Shown here in pieces: positions 10,224-19,004 of a stretch of DNA of 64,000 bases; within the stretch, counting starts at the first letter, position 1, and each line of letters opens with the position of its first letter. The notes beneath the pieces were generated by a model that saw only the letters and a program-made list of their open reading frames with translations, ran no database searches and had not been told where the DNA came from. The stretch is from the NCBI GenBank assembly GCA_023667845.1, contig JAMPIU010000112.1, positions 1 through 64,000 of the forward strand, read 5' to 3'. This stretch comes from Dehalobacter sp. (GTDB lineage Bacteria > Bacillota > Desulfitobacteriia > Desulfitobacteriales > Syntrophobotulaceae). A program made the translations under genes and the position numbers.

Positions 10224-10266
10224 TGCTCAGGATATGCGATTAATAAACCTGAGTCGTTCAGCCGTT

Positions 10267-10797
10267 TTAGTATTCTGGCTCTAGTAGGCCGTAGCCGCCG
10301 TGTTTACGCCGGTAAACAACATTTATCTGCCCCGTATCTGCATTGGCAAATACAAAAAAATTATGCCCGATCAGGTCCATCTGCATCGCTGCCTCGTCAA
10401 CCGACATAAGCTTAGCTGAAAACTTTTTTGTTTTAACAATGCTGTTATTGTCAAAGATTTCTTCATCATCCTCGAGGATATAGCTCGGCTCCTCCTTCGT
10501 GGATTTTATTCTCTTTTTCCCAATACGCTTGCGGTATTTTTCCATTTGGCGTTCCAGCTTATCCACTACCAGGTCGATGGAGGAATACATATCATCTGTT
10601 TCTTCCTCACCTCTGAGAAGAAATCCGTTTAGCGGGGCAGTAACTTCAACTCTCTGACGTTCTTTTTCTACGGACAGCATGACTTGAATATCGAGAAAAT
10701 CATCGGAGTACTTCTCCAGCTTACGGACTCTTTTTTCTACATAATCCTTTAACGCGTCCGTCATTTTCATTTGTTTGCCTCGAACATTGATATTCAT
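10267..10797 (-). CDS. hpf: Ribosome hibernation promoting factor, long form
   Basis: A 176-residue long HPF. The N-terminal RaiA/YfiA domain (about 1-100, starting MNINVRGKQMKMTDALKDYV) binds the decoding region of 30S. A charged linker and a C-terminal dimerisation domain (about 120-176, IVKTKKFSAKLMSVDEAAMQMDLIGHNFFVF in two overlapping stretches) pair two 70S ribosomes into inactive 100S particles. The ribosome site is AAAGGGG. A sigma-H-like promoter lies just upstream, matching the stationary-phase control known for the B. subtilis gene. Confidence 0.95.
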   Translation of the reverse strand: MNINVRGKQMKMTDALKDYVEKRVRKLEKYSDDFLDIQVMLSVEKERQRVEVTAPLNGFLLRGEEETDDMYSSIDLVVDKLERQMEKYRKRIGKKRIKSTKEEPSYILEDDEEIFDNNSIVKTKKFSAKLMSVDEAAMQMDLIGHNFFVFANADTGQINVVYRRKHGGYGLLEPEY

Positions 10798-10829
10798 AGT
10801 CTCAACCCCTTTCGCCTGATATAGTATTA

Positions 10830-10858
10830 TAATTCATCTTTTCTTATTAAATTCCTGC
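10830..10858 (-). promoter_or_regulatory. Sigma-H-like promoter of hpf
   Basis: Reading leftward, GCAGGAATT (10858-10850) fits the sigma-H -35 pattern RnAGGAWWW. An 11-base spacer leads to GATGAATTA (10838-10830), which fits RnnGAATWW. The site is about 33 bases before the ATG. A TATAAT overlaps the -10, so vegetative use is also possible. Confidence 0.6.
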
Positions 10859-10926
10859 CATATTTTATCTTTGTTTAGTGATATTATTACCTCAACGAAC
10901 TGAAAACATCCTGAGAAGCAGTATCT

Positions 10927-11028
10927 TGTTAACCTTAAAATTTTATATGATGGCGAGCAGATTTTCTGCAAGACAACGCAGTATTGCGAAAAATCTGCTG
11001 TCAGGATATATGAGATTTAGGGTTAACA
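10927..11028. repeat. 102-bp imperfect inverted repeat, possible MITE or cruciform
   Basis: The outer arms begin TGTTAACC at 10927 and end GGTTAACA at 11028. An inner arm pair AGCAGATTTT (10956-10965) and AAAATCTGCT (10990-10999) is perfect and extends after mismatches into GCAA/TTGC. Both arms are 29 bases long before the inner block, so the layout is symmetric. No target duplication is obvious. It sits in the 10798-11224 gene-free gap between comFC and hpf, and is too AT-rich and long to be an ordinary terminator. Confidence 0.55.
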
Positions 11029-11055
11029 TGTTACTAGCGTTTCGGTTTGTTGAAG

Positions 11056-11130
11056 TTATACACAACAAATTGTGGATAATGTTGATAACTTTACTTTTTG
11101 GCGTATATTTTCATTTTTATTGGTGGATAA
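11056..11130. promoter_or_regulatory. Cluster of DnaA-box-like 9-mers
   Basis: Four 9-mers lie within 75 bases: TTATACACA on the plus strand (11056-11064, one mismatch), TGTGGATAA (11071-11079, an exact TTATCCACA on the minus strand), TGTTGATAA (11080-11088, one mismatch) and GGTGGATAA (11122-11130, one mismatch). The surrounding DNA is very AT-rich. dnaA and dnaN are not in the window, so this is not the expected oriC. It may bind DnaA as a regulatory or titration site. Confidence 0.45.
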
Positions 11131-11224
11131 AATTGTGAGCAGTCCATCGATTAGTACGAAGGTCCTATTTTTGTCTTCATTCTGCAATTTTCTGCAAAAA
11201 ATGATTCTTCTGCGGCAAATTGTC

Positions 11225-11947
11225 TCATTCTTCTTTACCCGCGCCAAGACAAAAAGCATAGACTTTCTTTACCCCATTCTTTTTCAGTACCCCGGCACAT
11301 TCTTCCAGCGTCGAGCCTGTCGTCACAACATCATCAACCAGCCAGACAATTTCCCTGAGATCACTGTAACCAGGTTTGACTGAGAAGGCATCCCGGAGAT
11401 TCCGCAGCCTTTGCCTGCGTCCCAGGGTAGTCTGAGGAATTGTATCCTTCATTCGGTCAAGCAGATTCTGATAAGGAATTGCCAGCTGCCTGCTGATGAT
11501 TGAGGCCAGCGCCTCTGCTTGATTGAATCCTCTTTGGGACAGCCTGTCCGGATGCATCGGCACCGGAACTACTGCGTCAGGAGGAGGCAAGCAGCGGATA
11601 ACCCATGGAATGATCACTTCTGCCAGAGACGCTATCAGATATGGCTGTCCCTTATATTTAATTTGCTGAACTAATTCTTTCCAGGCACCTTTGTAATAAC
11701 CCAGACAGGTTACCTTATCCAATCCTTCCGGCCCCTTTCCTGTTTCACAATTTCGGCAACGTGTTTTGGTCTCTGCAAGAATTTTGCCGCAGGAACCACA
11801 GCGAGGCAGATTCGGAAAAAAATACGCCTGCTGACAAATCAGACAGACCGGTTCTTCTGATACATTGCCGCAAAGCAGACAATACGTTGTCTTCTCATAC
11901 CACAAAAGCGCTGCGTTTTCTTTAAGTTTCAAGAATAAATCAACCAT
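11225..11947 (-). CDS. comFC: ComF family phosphoribosyltransferase-like protein (ComFC)
   Basis: A 240-residue protein. The N terminus has zinc-ribbon cysteines (CLLCGN, CLICQQ, CGSCGK, CRNCETG), and the C-terminal half is a type I phosphoribosyltransferase fold with the PRPP-binding motif VWLVDDVVTTGST near residue 190. ComFC is needed for DNA uptake during transformation and probably acts with the ComFA helicase, whose gene overlaps its start by 8 bp. Its substrate is not established from sequence. Confidence 0.88.
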   Translation of the reverse strand: MVDLFLKLKENAALLWYEKTTYCLLCGNVSEEPVCLICQQAYFFPNLPRCGSCGKILAETKTRCRNCETGKGPEGLDKVTCLGYYKGAWKELVQQIKYKGQPYLIASLAEVIIPWVIRCLPPPDAVVPVPMHPDRLSQRGFNQAEALASIISRQLAIPYQNLLDRMKDTIPQTTLGRRQRLRNLRDAFSVKPGYSDLREIVWLVDDVVTTGSTLEECAGVLKKNGVKKVYAFCLGAGKEE

Positions 11948-13718
11948 TCAGACATCCCCATTCTTCAGCCAGCCTGTTCTGGTCCTGAATCCAGCGGTTG
12001 GCCTGGATCATGGCCTGGGTTTGTTCGGCATAAATAAAGACGGCTCTTCCAACCGGGCATTCTGCGCTCCGGCCTGTTCTGCCGGCCATCTGGACCAAAG
12101 CCCTCGCATCATAGAGCGTATGATCCGCAAATAAAACTGCAACCTGTACACCTTTAATGGTTATGCCTCTTTCTAAAATGGATGTACAGACAAAAATATT
12201 AATATCGCCCTGCCTGAAAAGTACGATCTTTTCTCTCCTCGCAGCATCCGAGCTCCAGCTTCCCTCCACGCGCAGATTACAAAAAGCCATTTTCAGCACA
12301 CCCGTCCATTCTTTAACCAACGCAACGGTGGGGACAAAGACCAGAATCGGACCGTCCGCAATCAATTTCAGCAATACTTTTTTCAATTCAACCAGTGAAC
12401 GATCCCTGGTCGGTTTATTTTTTTGCCATTCGGGGACCGGAACAGGAAAGCCATGATGTCTTACAGGGAGTCTGACGATCGCACATTTCTGGCTCTTGAC
12501 CCGTAACAGAATTTCTGCTGACGGTGTCGCTGTAAGACAGATAATTTGTCCATCTGGTCTTAAAGCCTGTCTGATTCCATATTCCAGGACGCTGCTTCCT
12601 TCATAAGGATAGGCGTCAGTCTCATCAAGGATAATCAGGTGAAAAGCCCGATAAAATCTCAGAACTTGATGCGTTGTTGCGACGGTTAGCTTTGAGGGCT
12701 CCATATCCTGCGGCAGCGCTCCGCTTAAAATTTTGATATTGTATTCCGGAAAATTTTTCTGCAAACGAGGCTGAACGTCGTGCACAACGTCCTGTCTGGG
12801 TGCCGCAAAAAGAACCTTTTTATTCTGACGCAAAAAACTATCGATCAAAGGGAAACAAACCTCTGTTTTTCCAGCACCGCAGGCAGCCCAAAGCAGCGTT
12901 TCTTGTGCTTTTTGCCGGTGCACCTGCTGCCAAAGCTCTTCGGCTGCCTTTTCCTGCGCAAAAGTAAATTCCAGGCTATAACTCCGGATAGTTTGATCTG
13001 GTTTACACTTATCTGTATCCACCTGTGTTTGACCCGGAACATCGACGGAATGGAGCCTAAAAAGAATTTGCAGAGAATTGAGCGGTCCAATTTCCCGACA
13101 GTCAAGGCAGGTATATGTATCGCCATACAGTGATGGCCATTCTTCATAATGACTGCTTCCGCAGCGCCGGCAGAAATACCTGGATCGAACCTGTTCAAAA
13201 ATCGGCAGCCACTCTGCATTTCCGCTCTGCACAGCTTTTTGCATGAAGCCCAGAAGTTCCTTCGTACTAACGCCGAGCTTTTTCTCCACAATCCGAAACT
13301 CATTTTCGGCGAGTTGCCTGCCCTCCGCTATTCTCAGGAATTTTTGGTACATGGTTTCATTCTGCAGTACTTCGATATTGAATGCCTCCGGCAAGGCCTC
13401 CCGGCTGGTATCCTGCCACCGAACCTTTTCTTGAACGCCCATATTTTCTTTTTTCATCCGATTTGTTAGCTTTTGGGCAAGCCTGTTTTCAAAGTCCCTG
13501 TCTATAACTGGTGCTGATGGCAGAGCTGATGAAAATGGCTGCGTGGCTGGTTGTGTTGTTGGTTTTTTATTAGGCAGCCCTGCAGTGACGGCCAGCAGCT
13601 TTCCTAGCGGTAACCCCGGGCTCAAATACCTCGTCCACCCTCCCAGGATTAGGCCCGCAGAAGGCAGCGGAGAAAAACAGAATTCTCCATTGTCTTTGGC
13701 TAAAATGTAAAAAAGCAC
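11940..13718 (-). CDS. comFA: ComFA-like DEAD-box helicase / competence DNA-uptake ATPase
   Basis: A 592-residue superfamily 2 ATPase. The N-terminal 170 residues are poorly conserved. A four-cysteine zinc module follows (CRRCG and CLDC, about 183-212), then the helicase core with Walker A CGAGKTE, Walker B DETDAYPYEG and the motif VI region QMAGRTGRS. ComFA powers inward DNA movement at the membrane during transformation and binds ComFC. The DETD box replaces the more usual DEVD. The comFA-comFC overlap supports a two-gene unit. A PriA-like role is less likely given the partner gene. Confidence 0.85.
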   Translation of the reverse strand: MLFYILAKDNGEFCFSPLPSAGLILGGWTRYLSPGLPLGKLLAVTAGLPNKKPTTQPATQPFSSALPSAPVIDRDFENRLAQKLTNRMKKENMGVQEKVRWQDTSREALPEAFNIEVLQNETMYQKFLRIAEGRQLAENEFRIVEKKLGVSTKELLGFMQKAVQSGNAEWLPIFEQVRSRYFCRRCGSSHYEEWPSLYGDTYTCLDCREIGPLNSLQILFRLHSVDVPGQTQVDTDKCKPDQTIRSYSLEFTFAQEKAAEELWQQVHRQKAQETLLWAACGAGKTEVCFPLIDSFLRQNKKVLFAAPRQDVVHDVQPRLQKNFPEYNIKILSGALPQDMEPSKLTVATTHQVLRFYRAFHLIILDETDAYPYEGSSVLEYGIRQALRPDGQIICLTATPSAEILLRVKSQKCAIVRLPVRHHGFPVPVPEWQKNKPTRDRSLVELKKVLLKLIADGPILVFVPTVALVKEWTGVLKMAFCNLRVEGSWSSDAARREKIVLFRQGDINIFVCTSILERGITIKGVQVAVLFADHTLYDARALVQMAGRTGRSAECPVGRAVFIYAEQTQAMIQANRWIQDQNRLAEEWGCLNG

Positions 13719-13728
13719 GCTTTTGTCC

Positions 13729-14130
13729 TTATCCTTTCTGAGTATACTGAACCGTCAGGCCAGGAAAACGTCTTTCCAGACGGGTCTTGGTTCTTTCCTG
13801 CTCGTCTTTAGGAAGATTGGCATTCTCCTGCGACATATCTATGCTGACAATTATTCCCTCCTGCCTGTTTCGCGTTTTTCTGACCATATAAATTTCTTTT
13901 TCAATATCCTCATGGTCAAATTCCCTGGCCTCAATAGCCAAAACCGCATTGTCAGTGATTGTCTTCACCTGCCGCGTGTTGTTTGTTCCAAAGGCCTCAA
14001 TTCGTTCAGACAGGGCATCCGGAAGCTCCCACTCATATTGTCCTGCCCATAACCAAAGAATAATCAAACCTACCGCCAATACACCATAAATAAGCATCAT
14101 GTGCCTGACCTGCCTTTGCCGTATAATCAT
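13729..14130 (-). CDS. Small membrane-anchored protein of unknown function
   Basis: A 133-residue protein with a basic N terminus, one clear TM helix (about residues 11-30, MMLIYGVLAVGLIILWLW) and a charged extracytoplasmic domain of about 100 residues rich in E, R and K. I do not recognise a family. It ends 10 bp before comFA, so it is probably co-transcribed with comFA-comFC, and it follows the O-antigen-ligase-like gene by 30 bp. A role in envelope glycan or competence processes would be a guess from position. Confidence 0.7.
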   Translation of the reverse strand: MIIRQRQVRHMMLIYGVLAVGLIILWLWAGQYEWELPDALSERIEAFGTNNTRQVKTITDNAVLAIEAREFDHEDIEKEIYMVRKTRNRQEGIIVSIDMSQENANLPKDEQERTKTRLERRFPGLTVQYTQKG

Positions 14131-14160
14131 TAATTCTTATGATTATTTCTATCATATGCT

Positions 14161-15417
14161 TCAGCTAAGCAAGGCGGTTCTGATCTTGTCCTGATTTTCT
14201 GCTTTTTCCCCGGTATTCAGCCCGACCAGCAGCCAGAATAAGATGCCAACAATCCCAAAAGACATATCCACATCAATCAGGCTGTGCAGTCCCAAAAATA
14301 GAGCTGCTGCTTTCGTACAGATCGTTGGAAGGTCATTTCCATTCCGAAGGTCCTGGACAAAACTCCTGAGTCCTTGCCGTGCCCAAAGCATTAATAACAA
14401 AAGAGCAATGATCCCCTGATTTAAAAGCACCCGGCAAAATGAAGAATGGGTATCCAATGTCCAATAAGGGGTGGTCTGAATAAAGGAAAAACCGAGCCAC
14501 CCTCCCGCCCGCGGCAGAAAATATGCATCCCTGGCAAGCTGGATGCTGTCAGCGTAATACGTAATTCTTTCCGCCATGCTGGTATCCGTCCAGGAACATA
14601 AATGGCTGAATGGCACCTGTATACTCGAAACTGCAGGGTATAGGACAATGATCAAACAAGCAAGAAGTATTATTCTGACTGACGCCTGAGAACGCTTTTC
14701 GGTTACAGTTCTGATGCTATCCATATTTATAATATTCTTTTGAGTTAAAGCTCTCTTTTTTAGCAATAGAATCGGGATAAACAACAAAAGCAGCAGCATT
14801 GAAGCCCTTGATCCAGTGGATAGGATACTTATTCCCAGCAGCAGCAAGAAAAATGGGTTAAATTCCCTTTTTATCAATATTACCATTAATTGGCACCCAA
14901 GAAAAGCTGCAGCAGAATTTGGATATCCGAAACAGAAGGCATAGCGCCCTTCTTCCGGCGGGCCAGGCGGCAGCCAGATATTTTCACTTCCGGGCAGCCA
15001 GGACAGTACCACCGCCAAGATTGTCAACCATATCATTCTGTTTAAAAACCTATTTGCCCCCCCGGCAGCCGCCAGCTGTATTCCCCACAAATAGGCAGAT
15101 AAATATACCAGCCAGCGGAACGCTTCTAGCCAGCCATCAATTGCCCTGACTGGACTGAATAGTCCCGCCAGCGAAAAAAGGCTCAGCAGCAAAAAAATGC
15201 TCACCGGATTCCGAAATTTTTTTTTGGCGGCGATAGTTGTAAGACAAACTTGTTTCCAGTGAGCAATCGTGTAGAATATTAAGACAGCACCCAGGACAAG
15301 CCACTCTCGGATAAAAAAAATCCCGTGGCATATCATACCCAAAAACATAAACACACTCAGGAAATTTTCTGTCCTCCCATAATTCACCTTAATCCTCCGC
15401 AGGACTTGCAAGTCCAA
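14161..15417 (-). CDS. O-antigen ligase / polymerase-like integral membrane protein
   Basis: A 418-residue protein with about ten to twelve hydrophobic segments. The STGSRASMLLLLL segment near residue 205 is typical of the Wzy/WaaL-type O-antigen ligase family, and a long outside loop follows (about 260-330) with WLGFSFIQTTPYWTLDTHSS. Such proteins join lipid-linked glycans to acceptors or polymerise repeat units. In this monoderm-type genome the acceptor is unknown; cell-wall polysaccharide or glycoprotein is possible. It diverges from the glycosyltransferase at 15486, only 68 bp away, so the two share a promoter region. Confidence 0.75.
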   Translation of the reverse strand: MDLQVLRRIKVNYGRTENFLSVFMFLGMICHGIFFIREWLVLGAVLIFYTIAHWKQVCLTTIAAKKKFRNPVSIFLLLSLFSLAGLFSPVRAIDGWLEAFRWLVYLSAYLWGIQLAAAGGANRFLNRMIWLTILAVVLSWLPGSENIWLPPGPPEEGRYAFCFGYPNSAAAFLGCQLMVILIKREFNPFFLLLLGISILSTGSRASMLLLLLFIPILLLKKRALTQKNIINMDSIRTVTEKRSQASVRIILLACLIIVLYPAVSSIQVPFSHLCSWTDTSMAERITYYADSIQLARDAYFLPRAGGWLGFSFIQTTPYWTLDTHSSFCRVLLNQGIIALLLLMLWARQGLRSFVQDLRNGNDLPTICTKAAALFLGLHSLIDVDMSFGIVGILFWLLVGLNTGEKAENQDKIRTALLS

Positions 15418-15485
15418 TCATATTTCTCTATCATATTTATAACAGCAGAGAAATATTATGCCAAAGGCTTTGGAGGAGGCAATCT

Positions 15486-16607
15486 ATGTCGATTAATGTT
15501 CTTCATCTGATTGGAGGCGGCGAGATCGGAGGGGCTGAGCAGAACGTTCTGAATCTCCTGAAAAATCTGGACAGGCAAAGCGTAAATCCTTTTCTGGGTT
15601 GTCTGGCCAAGGGCTCCGCGCTGGCACCATGTGCACAGTCTTTCGGCATCCCGTCTGAAATATTCCCCATGCAGTTCCCTTTTGACCTCTCCCCTTTGCC
15701 TACCATTATTGCTTTCTGCCGCAAACATAAGATTGCGTTAATCCATGCCCATGGCACAAGGGCTAACCTTCTGGGGCGAACCGTCGCGAGACTCACCAAG
15801 ATTCCCTGCATTTCAACCATCCACAGCCTGCCGGAATACGATTATCCGTCTTCCCTCAAAGGCAGGATTTCTCTCTGGGTCGATAACCTCACCCTGCACT
15901 GGTCTGCCGGCATTATTGCGGTATCCGTTAGTCTCAGCCAATCCGCTGCCATCCGACTGAACAGGAAAGGATTAACTTTGCCGGTGAACGTGATCTATAA
16001 CGGTAGTGAAATATTTTCATTCACTCAACCAAACCAAATGCTCAAAGCCTTCCGTGAACAATGGTCAATCCCGGATCATTGTCTTGTCATCGGGACGATT
16101 GGCCGTCTGCACCCGGTGAAAGGGCAGTTTTACCTGATTGAAGCGATGAAACTGCTGACTGCGGAAATCCCTGACCTTCATCTGCTCATCATCGGTGAAG
16201 GTCCTCTTCATAATCAACTGACCGAACAGCTGAAGCTTTCCGGACTTCCATTTACGCTGACCGGCTACTTGCCTTCAGCCTGGCAGGCCCTGCCGGCGAT
16301 GGATTTGTTTGTATTTCCTTCTCTGAGCGAAGGAATGGGACTAGTTTTACTGGAAGCCGCTCAAGCCGGAATCCCGATTATAGCTTCCAAGGTCGGCGGG
16401 ATCCCTGAACTTCTGGAAGACCACAAGGAAGCCCTGCTCGTTCCGCCGGCTGACCCTGCGGCGATGGCGCTGGCCTGCAGCAAGGTGCTCAAGGGCAGGG
16501 CTTTTTCTGCCGAAATGACTGCCCGGGCTAGGCAAAAGGTCAGCCTGTTTTCCATTGAAAAAATGGTTCAGGATACAATAACTTTTTATGAAAAAATAAT
16601 AAGCTAA
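15486..16607 (+). CDS. GT4-family glycosyltransferase (GT-B fold)
   Basis: A 373-residue cytoplasmic or membrane-associated glycosyltransferase. The N-terminal domain (about 1-170) begins MSINVLHLIGGGEIGGAEQ, the typical acceptor-side glycine loop. The C-terminal donor-binding domain has TIGRLHPVKGQ near residue 200 and the E-x7-E region SEGMGLVLLEAAQAG near 280. It transfers an activated sugar, probably to a lipid-linked or cell-surface glycan, consistent with the neighbouring ligase-like and TagA/WecG genes. Donor and acceptor are unknown. The ribosome site GGAGG is close to the ATG. A hairpin terminator overlaps its stop. Confidence 0.88.
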   Translation: MSINVLHLIGGGEIGGAEQNVLNLLKNLDRQSVNPFLGCLAKGSALAPCAQSFGIPSEIFPMQFPFDLSPLPTIIAFCRKHKIALIHAHGTRANLLGRTVARLTKIPCISTIHSLPEYDYPSSLKGRISLWVDNLTLHWSAGIIAVSVSLSQSAAIRLNRKGLTLPVNVIYNGSEIFSFTQPNQMLKAFREQWSIPDHCLVIGTIGRLHPVKGQFYLIEAMKLLTAEIPDLHLLIIGEGPLHNQLTEQLKLSGLPFTLTGYLPSAWQALPAMDLFVFPSLSEGMGLVLLEAAQAGIPIIASKVGGIPELLEDHKEALLVPPADPAAMALACSKVLKGRAFSAEMTARARQKVSLFSIEKMVQDTITFYEKIIS

Positions 16608-16632
16608 GTGCGCTGTAAACGGTCACTTAGCT
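16602..16632 (+). terminator. Terminator of the GT4 gene
   Basis: A 9-bp stem AGCTAAGTG/CACTTAGCT overlaps the stop codon and is followed by TTCGTTTATT on the plus strand. Confidence 0.7.
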
Positions 16633-16732
16633 TTCGTTTATTATCTGAGCGGGTTATTTTACTGATCGATTAGAATCGTATTTATTCCCTATTAGAATCA
16701 TCCGGTCAAGATTAACCGATATGAACCGTTTT

Positions 16733-17461
16733 TTAGTCAGATCCCGGAAAATATTTCTGTTTCAGAACCCTTAGAAGGTACAGTGGAAGTACAACTTGCC
16801 TTTTTATCCGGCCCGGTTCGCTGATCAGCCGGTAAAGCCATTCCAGTCCGGATTCCCGAAATATCCCGGGGGCACGTTTCACTTCTCCGGACAGTACGTC
16901 GAATGACCCCCCGATACCCATACTTACTTTAGCCAGCCCTGCGTGTTCATGATTCCAGTATTCCTGTTTGGGGGCACCCAAGCCAACCAAAAGAATATCC
17001 GGTGCAAAGTGACGGATCTGCCGGATGACCTCCGGCTCTTCTGCCTGCGTAAAAAAACCATGATGACACGCCAACGCTATCCCCGGGTACCTCAGGCTCT
17101 GCTGCCAAATAACTTTTTCTGCAATGCCCGGCTTCGCGCCCAACAGAAATATTCTCCATCCGTGACGGTTGCTTTCCCCTAAAATCCCTGCTGTCAGGTC
17201 GATGCCGGTTACTCTTTCTTTGACCGGACAGCCAAGTTTCCGGGCAGCCCAAACTACGCCGACCCCATCCGGTACGACAAGACCGGCTGAATTGATGACT
17301 GCTAGGAGATTGGCGTCATGTTCAGCTTTGTAAATTAATTCGGGATTTGCGGTCACAATCCGGAGTTGCTGCCCCAGCAAAATCGTATTTTTGATAGTTT
17401 CAAGGCAGTCCTGCAAACTAGCCGGATCAATACGCGTTCCCAATATTTCCAATTGTTTCAT
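16733..17461 (-). CDS. WecG/TagA/CpsF-family glycosyltransferase (GT26)
   Basis: About 242 residues. Family motifs are VVPDGVGVVWAARKLG, RVTGIDL, IFLLGAKPGIAEKV and VGLGAPKQEYW, with a C-terminal basic segment ending LLRVLKQKYF that anchors TagA at the membrane. TagA adds N-acetylmannosamine to undecaprenyl-PP-GlcNAc in teichoic acid linkage-unit synthesis; wecB, the source of UDP-ManNAc, is at 30958. I chose ATG 17461 because MKQLEILGTRID aligns with family starts. An alternative GTG at 17482 overlaps the upstream stop as GTGA. It follows mreB/mbl directly. Confidence 0.87.
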   Translation of the reverse strand: MKQLEILGTRIDPASLQDCLETIKNTILLGQQLRIVTANPELIYKAEHDANLLAVINSAGLVVPDGVGVVWAARKLGCPVKERVTGIDLTAGILGESNRHGWRIFLLGAKPGIAEKVIWQQSLRYPGIALACHHGFFTQAEEPEVIRQIRHFAPDILLVGLGAPKQEYWNHEHAGLAKVSMGIGGSFDVLSGEVKRAPGIFRESGLEWLYRLISEPGRIKRQVVLPLYLLRVLKQKYFPGSD

Positions 17462-17478
17462 TTTTGTCCCCGGGATTC

Positions 17479-18468
17479 TCACTTGAAACTGTTTTTAAGG
17501 ACTTTGCCTGTCCCTAAAGCGACACAGGAAATCGGATGATCGGCAAGGGTCACAATGAGTCCCGTCTCCTTGGAAATCCTCAGATCCAGGGAATTCACCA
17601 TCGATCCTCCGCCGGTAAGTACGATTCCCCTGTTCATAATATCCGCAGCAAGTTCCGGCGGTGTACGCTCTAGAACATCTTTAACTCCGGCTACAATCAC
17701 TTCTAGCGATTCTTCCATCGCTTTATACGTCATTTTTGAATCTACCGTGATGGTCTTCGGGAGTCCGGTGATGAGATCTCTTCCTCTGACATCGATCTCC
17801 GCGTCGTCTGCTTTTCCTTCCTGAACGGCGCAGCCGACTTTGATCTTGATATCTTCCGCCGTTCTTTCTCCGATCATTAAATTGAATTCTCTGCGAATAA
17901 ACCTGATAATCGATTCATCCAGTTTATCCCCGCCCATGCGGATGCTTTTTTTGGTTACGACCCCACCCAGGCTGATTACTGCAATATCTGTCGTTCCACC
18001 GCCGATATCGACGATCATGTTTCCTTCGGGTCCGTATATGTCCATACCGGCCCCCAGGGCAGCTGCATAAGGTTCCTCAATTACTTTGACCTGTCCGGCA
18101 CCTGCTTTCATAGCGGCTTGTTTTACAGCCCTTTCTTCAACTTCGGTGACTCCGGACGGTATACAGACAACAACTCTATTTTTTAAAAAAGGCCAGTTTT
18201 TTATTCCCGCTTTTTTGAGTAAATATTTCAGCATGATTTCGGTGGTCTGATAATCTGCAATGACCCCATCCCTCATCGGCCTGATGACCATAATGCTTCC
18301 GGGAGTCCTGCCAAGCATCATTCTGGCCTCTTGGCCGACCGCAATTCTTCTACCCGTGTTCTTATCAATCGCAACGACCGAAGGCTCGTGCAAAACGATA
18401 CCCCTGCCTTGTGCATAGACCAGAACACTCGCCGTGCCTAAATCAATCCCAAGATCAGTCCCAAACAT
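17479..18468 (-). CDS. mbl: MreB/Mbl rod-shape actin homologue
   Basis: A 329-residue bacterial actin. Phosphate-1 is DLGIDLGTASVLVY at the N terminus, phosphate-2 is IVDIGGGTTDIAV near 158, and the adenosine motif is GIVLTGGGS near 285. It forms short membrane filaments that guide lateral wall synthesis. The position next to spoIIID matches B. subtilis mbl rather than mreB, which normally precedes mreC-mreD; neither is present here. Sequence alone does not separate the paralogues with certainty. Confidence 0.9.
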   Translation of the reverse strand: MFGTDLGIDLGTASVLVYAQGRGIVLHEPSVVAIDKNTGRRIAVGQEARMMLGRTPGSIMVIRPMRDGVIADYQTTEIMLKYLLKKAGIKNWPFLKNRVVVCIPSGVTEVEERAVKQAAMKAGAGQVKVIEEPYAAALGAGMDIYGPEGNMIVDIGGGTTDIAVISLGGVVTKKSIRMGGDKLDESIIRFIRREFNLMIGERTAEDIKIKVGCAVQEGKADDAEIDVRGRDLITGLPKTITVDSKMTYKAMEESLEVIVAGVKDVLERTPPELAADIMNRGIVLTGGGSMVNSLDLRISKETGLIVTLADHPISCVALGTGKVLKNSFK

Positions 18469-18572
18469 CAGGTGCTGCCCCTTTCACTTCACGATTCTAT
18501 TGGCTTGTCCCATGAAAACAAGAAAAACCTGGCAGACGCCAAGCTTTTACATGCACGGCGGCAGCCAAAATT

Positions 18573-18595
18573 GAATCTCCCTGGAGGGGAGATTC
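18573..18595 (-). terminator. Terminator between spoIIID and mbl
   Basis: A 9-bp stem GAATCTCCC/GGGAGATTC with a short loop, followed on the minus strand by AATTTTGG and on the plus strand by TTTTC. It ends spoIIID and lies in the 223-bp gap before mbl. Confidence 0.6.
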
Positions 18596-18691
18596 TTTTC
18601 ATAACTTTGCTCATATTATTCGATGTAATTTTATGTTTTCCTCTTTCTTTCCGTTTTTTACGACCTATATTTTCTGTCTGTCTTTTAAGAG

Positions 18692-18946
18692 CTAATCCTC
18701 CGTATGCATATATTTCTTCTTGGTTGCTTCTCCTCCCCGAATATGCCTCTCGGCTTTATTGCTTTCAAGCACATGCTTGACCTGAGAGGAAAGCCGTTTG
18801 TTAATCAACGGCAATCTTTCCGTTACATCTTTATGTACCGTCGACTTGGATACCCCAAATATTTGCGCGGTCTGCCGCACTGTACAGCTCGATTCTATAA
18901 TATAGTTGCCAATATCCAAAGCTCTTCTTTTGATATGTTCCTGCAC
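18692..18946 (-). CDS. spoIIID: Sporulation transcription factor SpoIIID
   Basis: An 84-residue helix-turn-helix protein. SCTVRQTAQIFGVSKSTVH (residues about 20-38) is the HTH, followed by the basic C-terminal tail that gives SpoIIID its second DNA contact. It tunes sigma-E-dependent transcription in the mother cell and helps switch on sigK. The start is GTG at 18946 with GGGGAG upstream. It lies between mbl and spoIID as in Bacillus, except that the gene expected between spoIID and spoIIID is replaced by a dehalogenase relic. Confidence 0.95.
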   Translation of the reverse strand: MQEHIKRRALDIGNYIIESSCTVRQTAQIFGVSKSTVHKDVTERLPLINKRLSSQVKHVLESNKAERHIRGGEATKKKYMHTED

Positions 18947-19004
18947 TCTCCCTCTCCCCTTTGTACCTGCAATGTTTTAGTTCATTTATATGCTGGTACA
19001 AATG

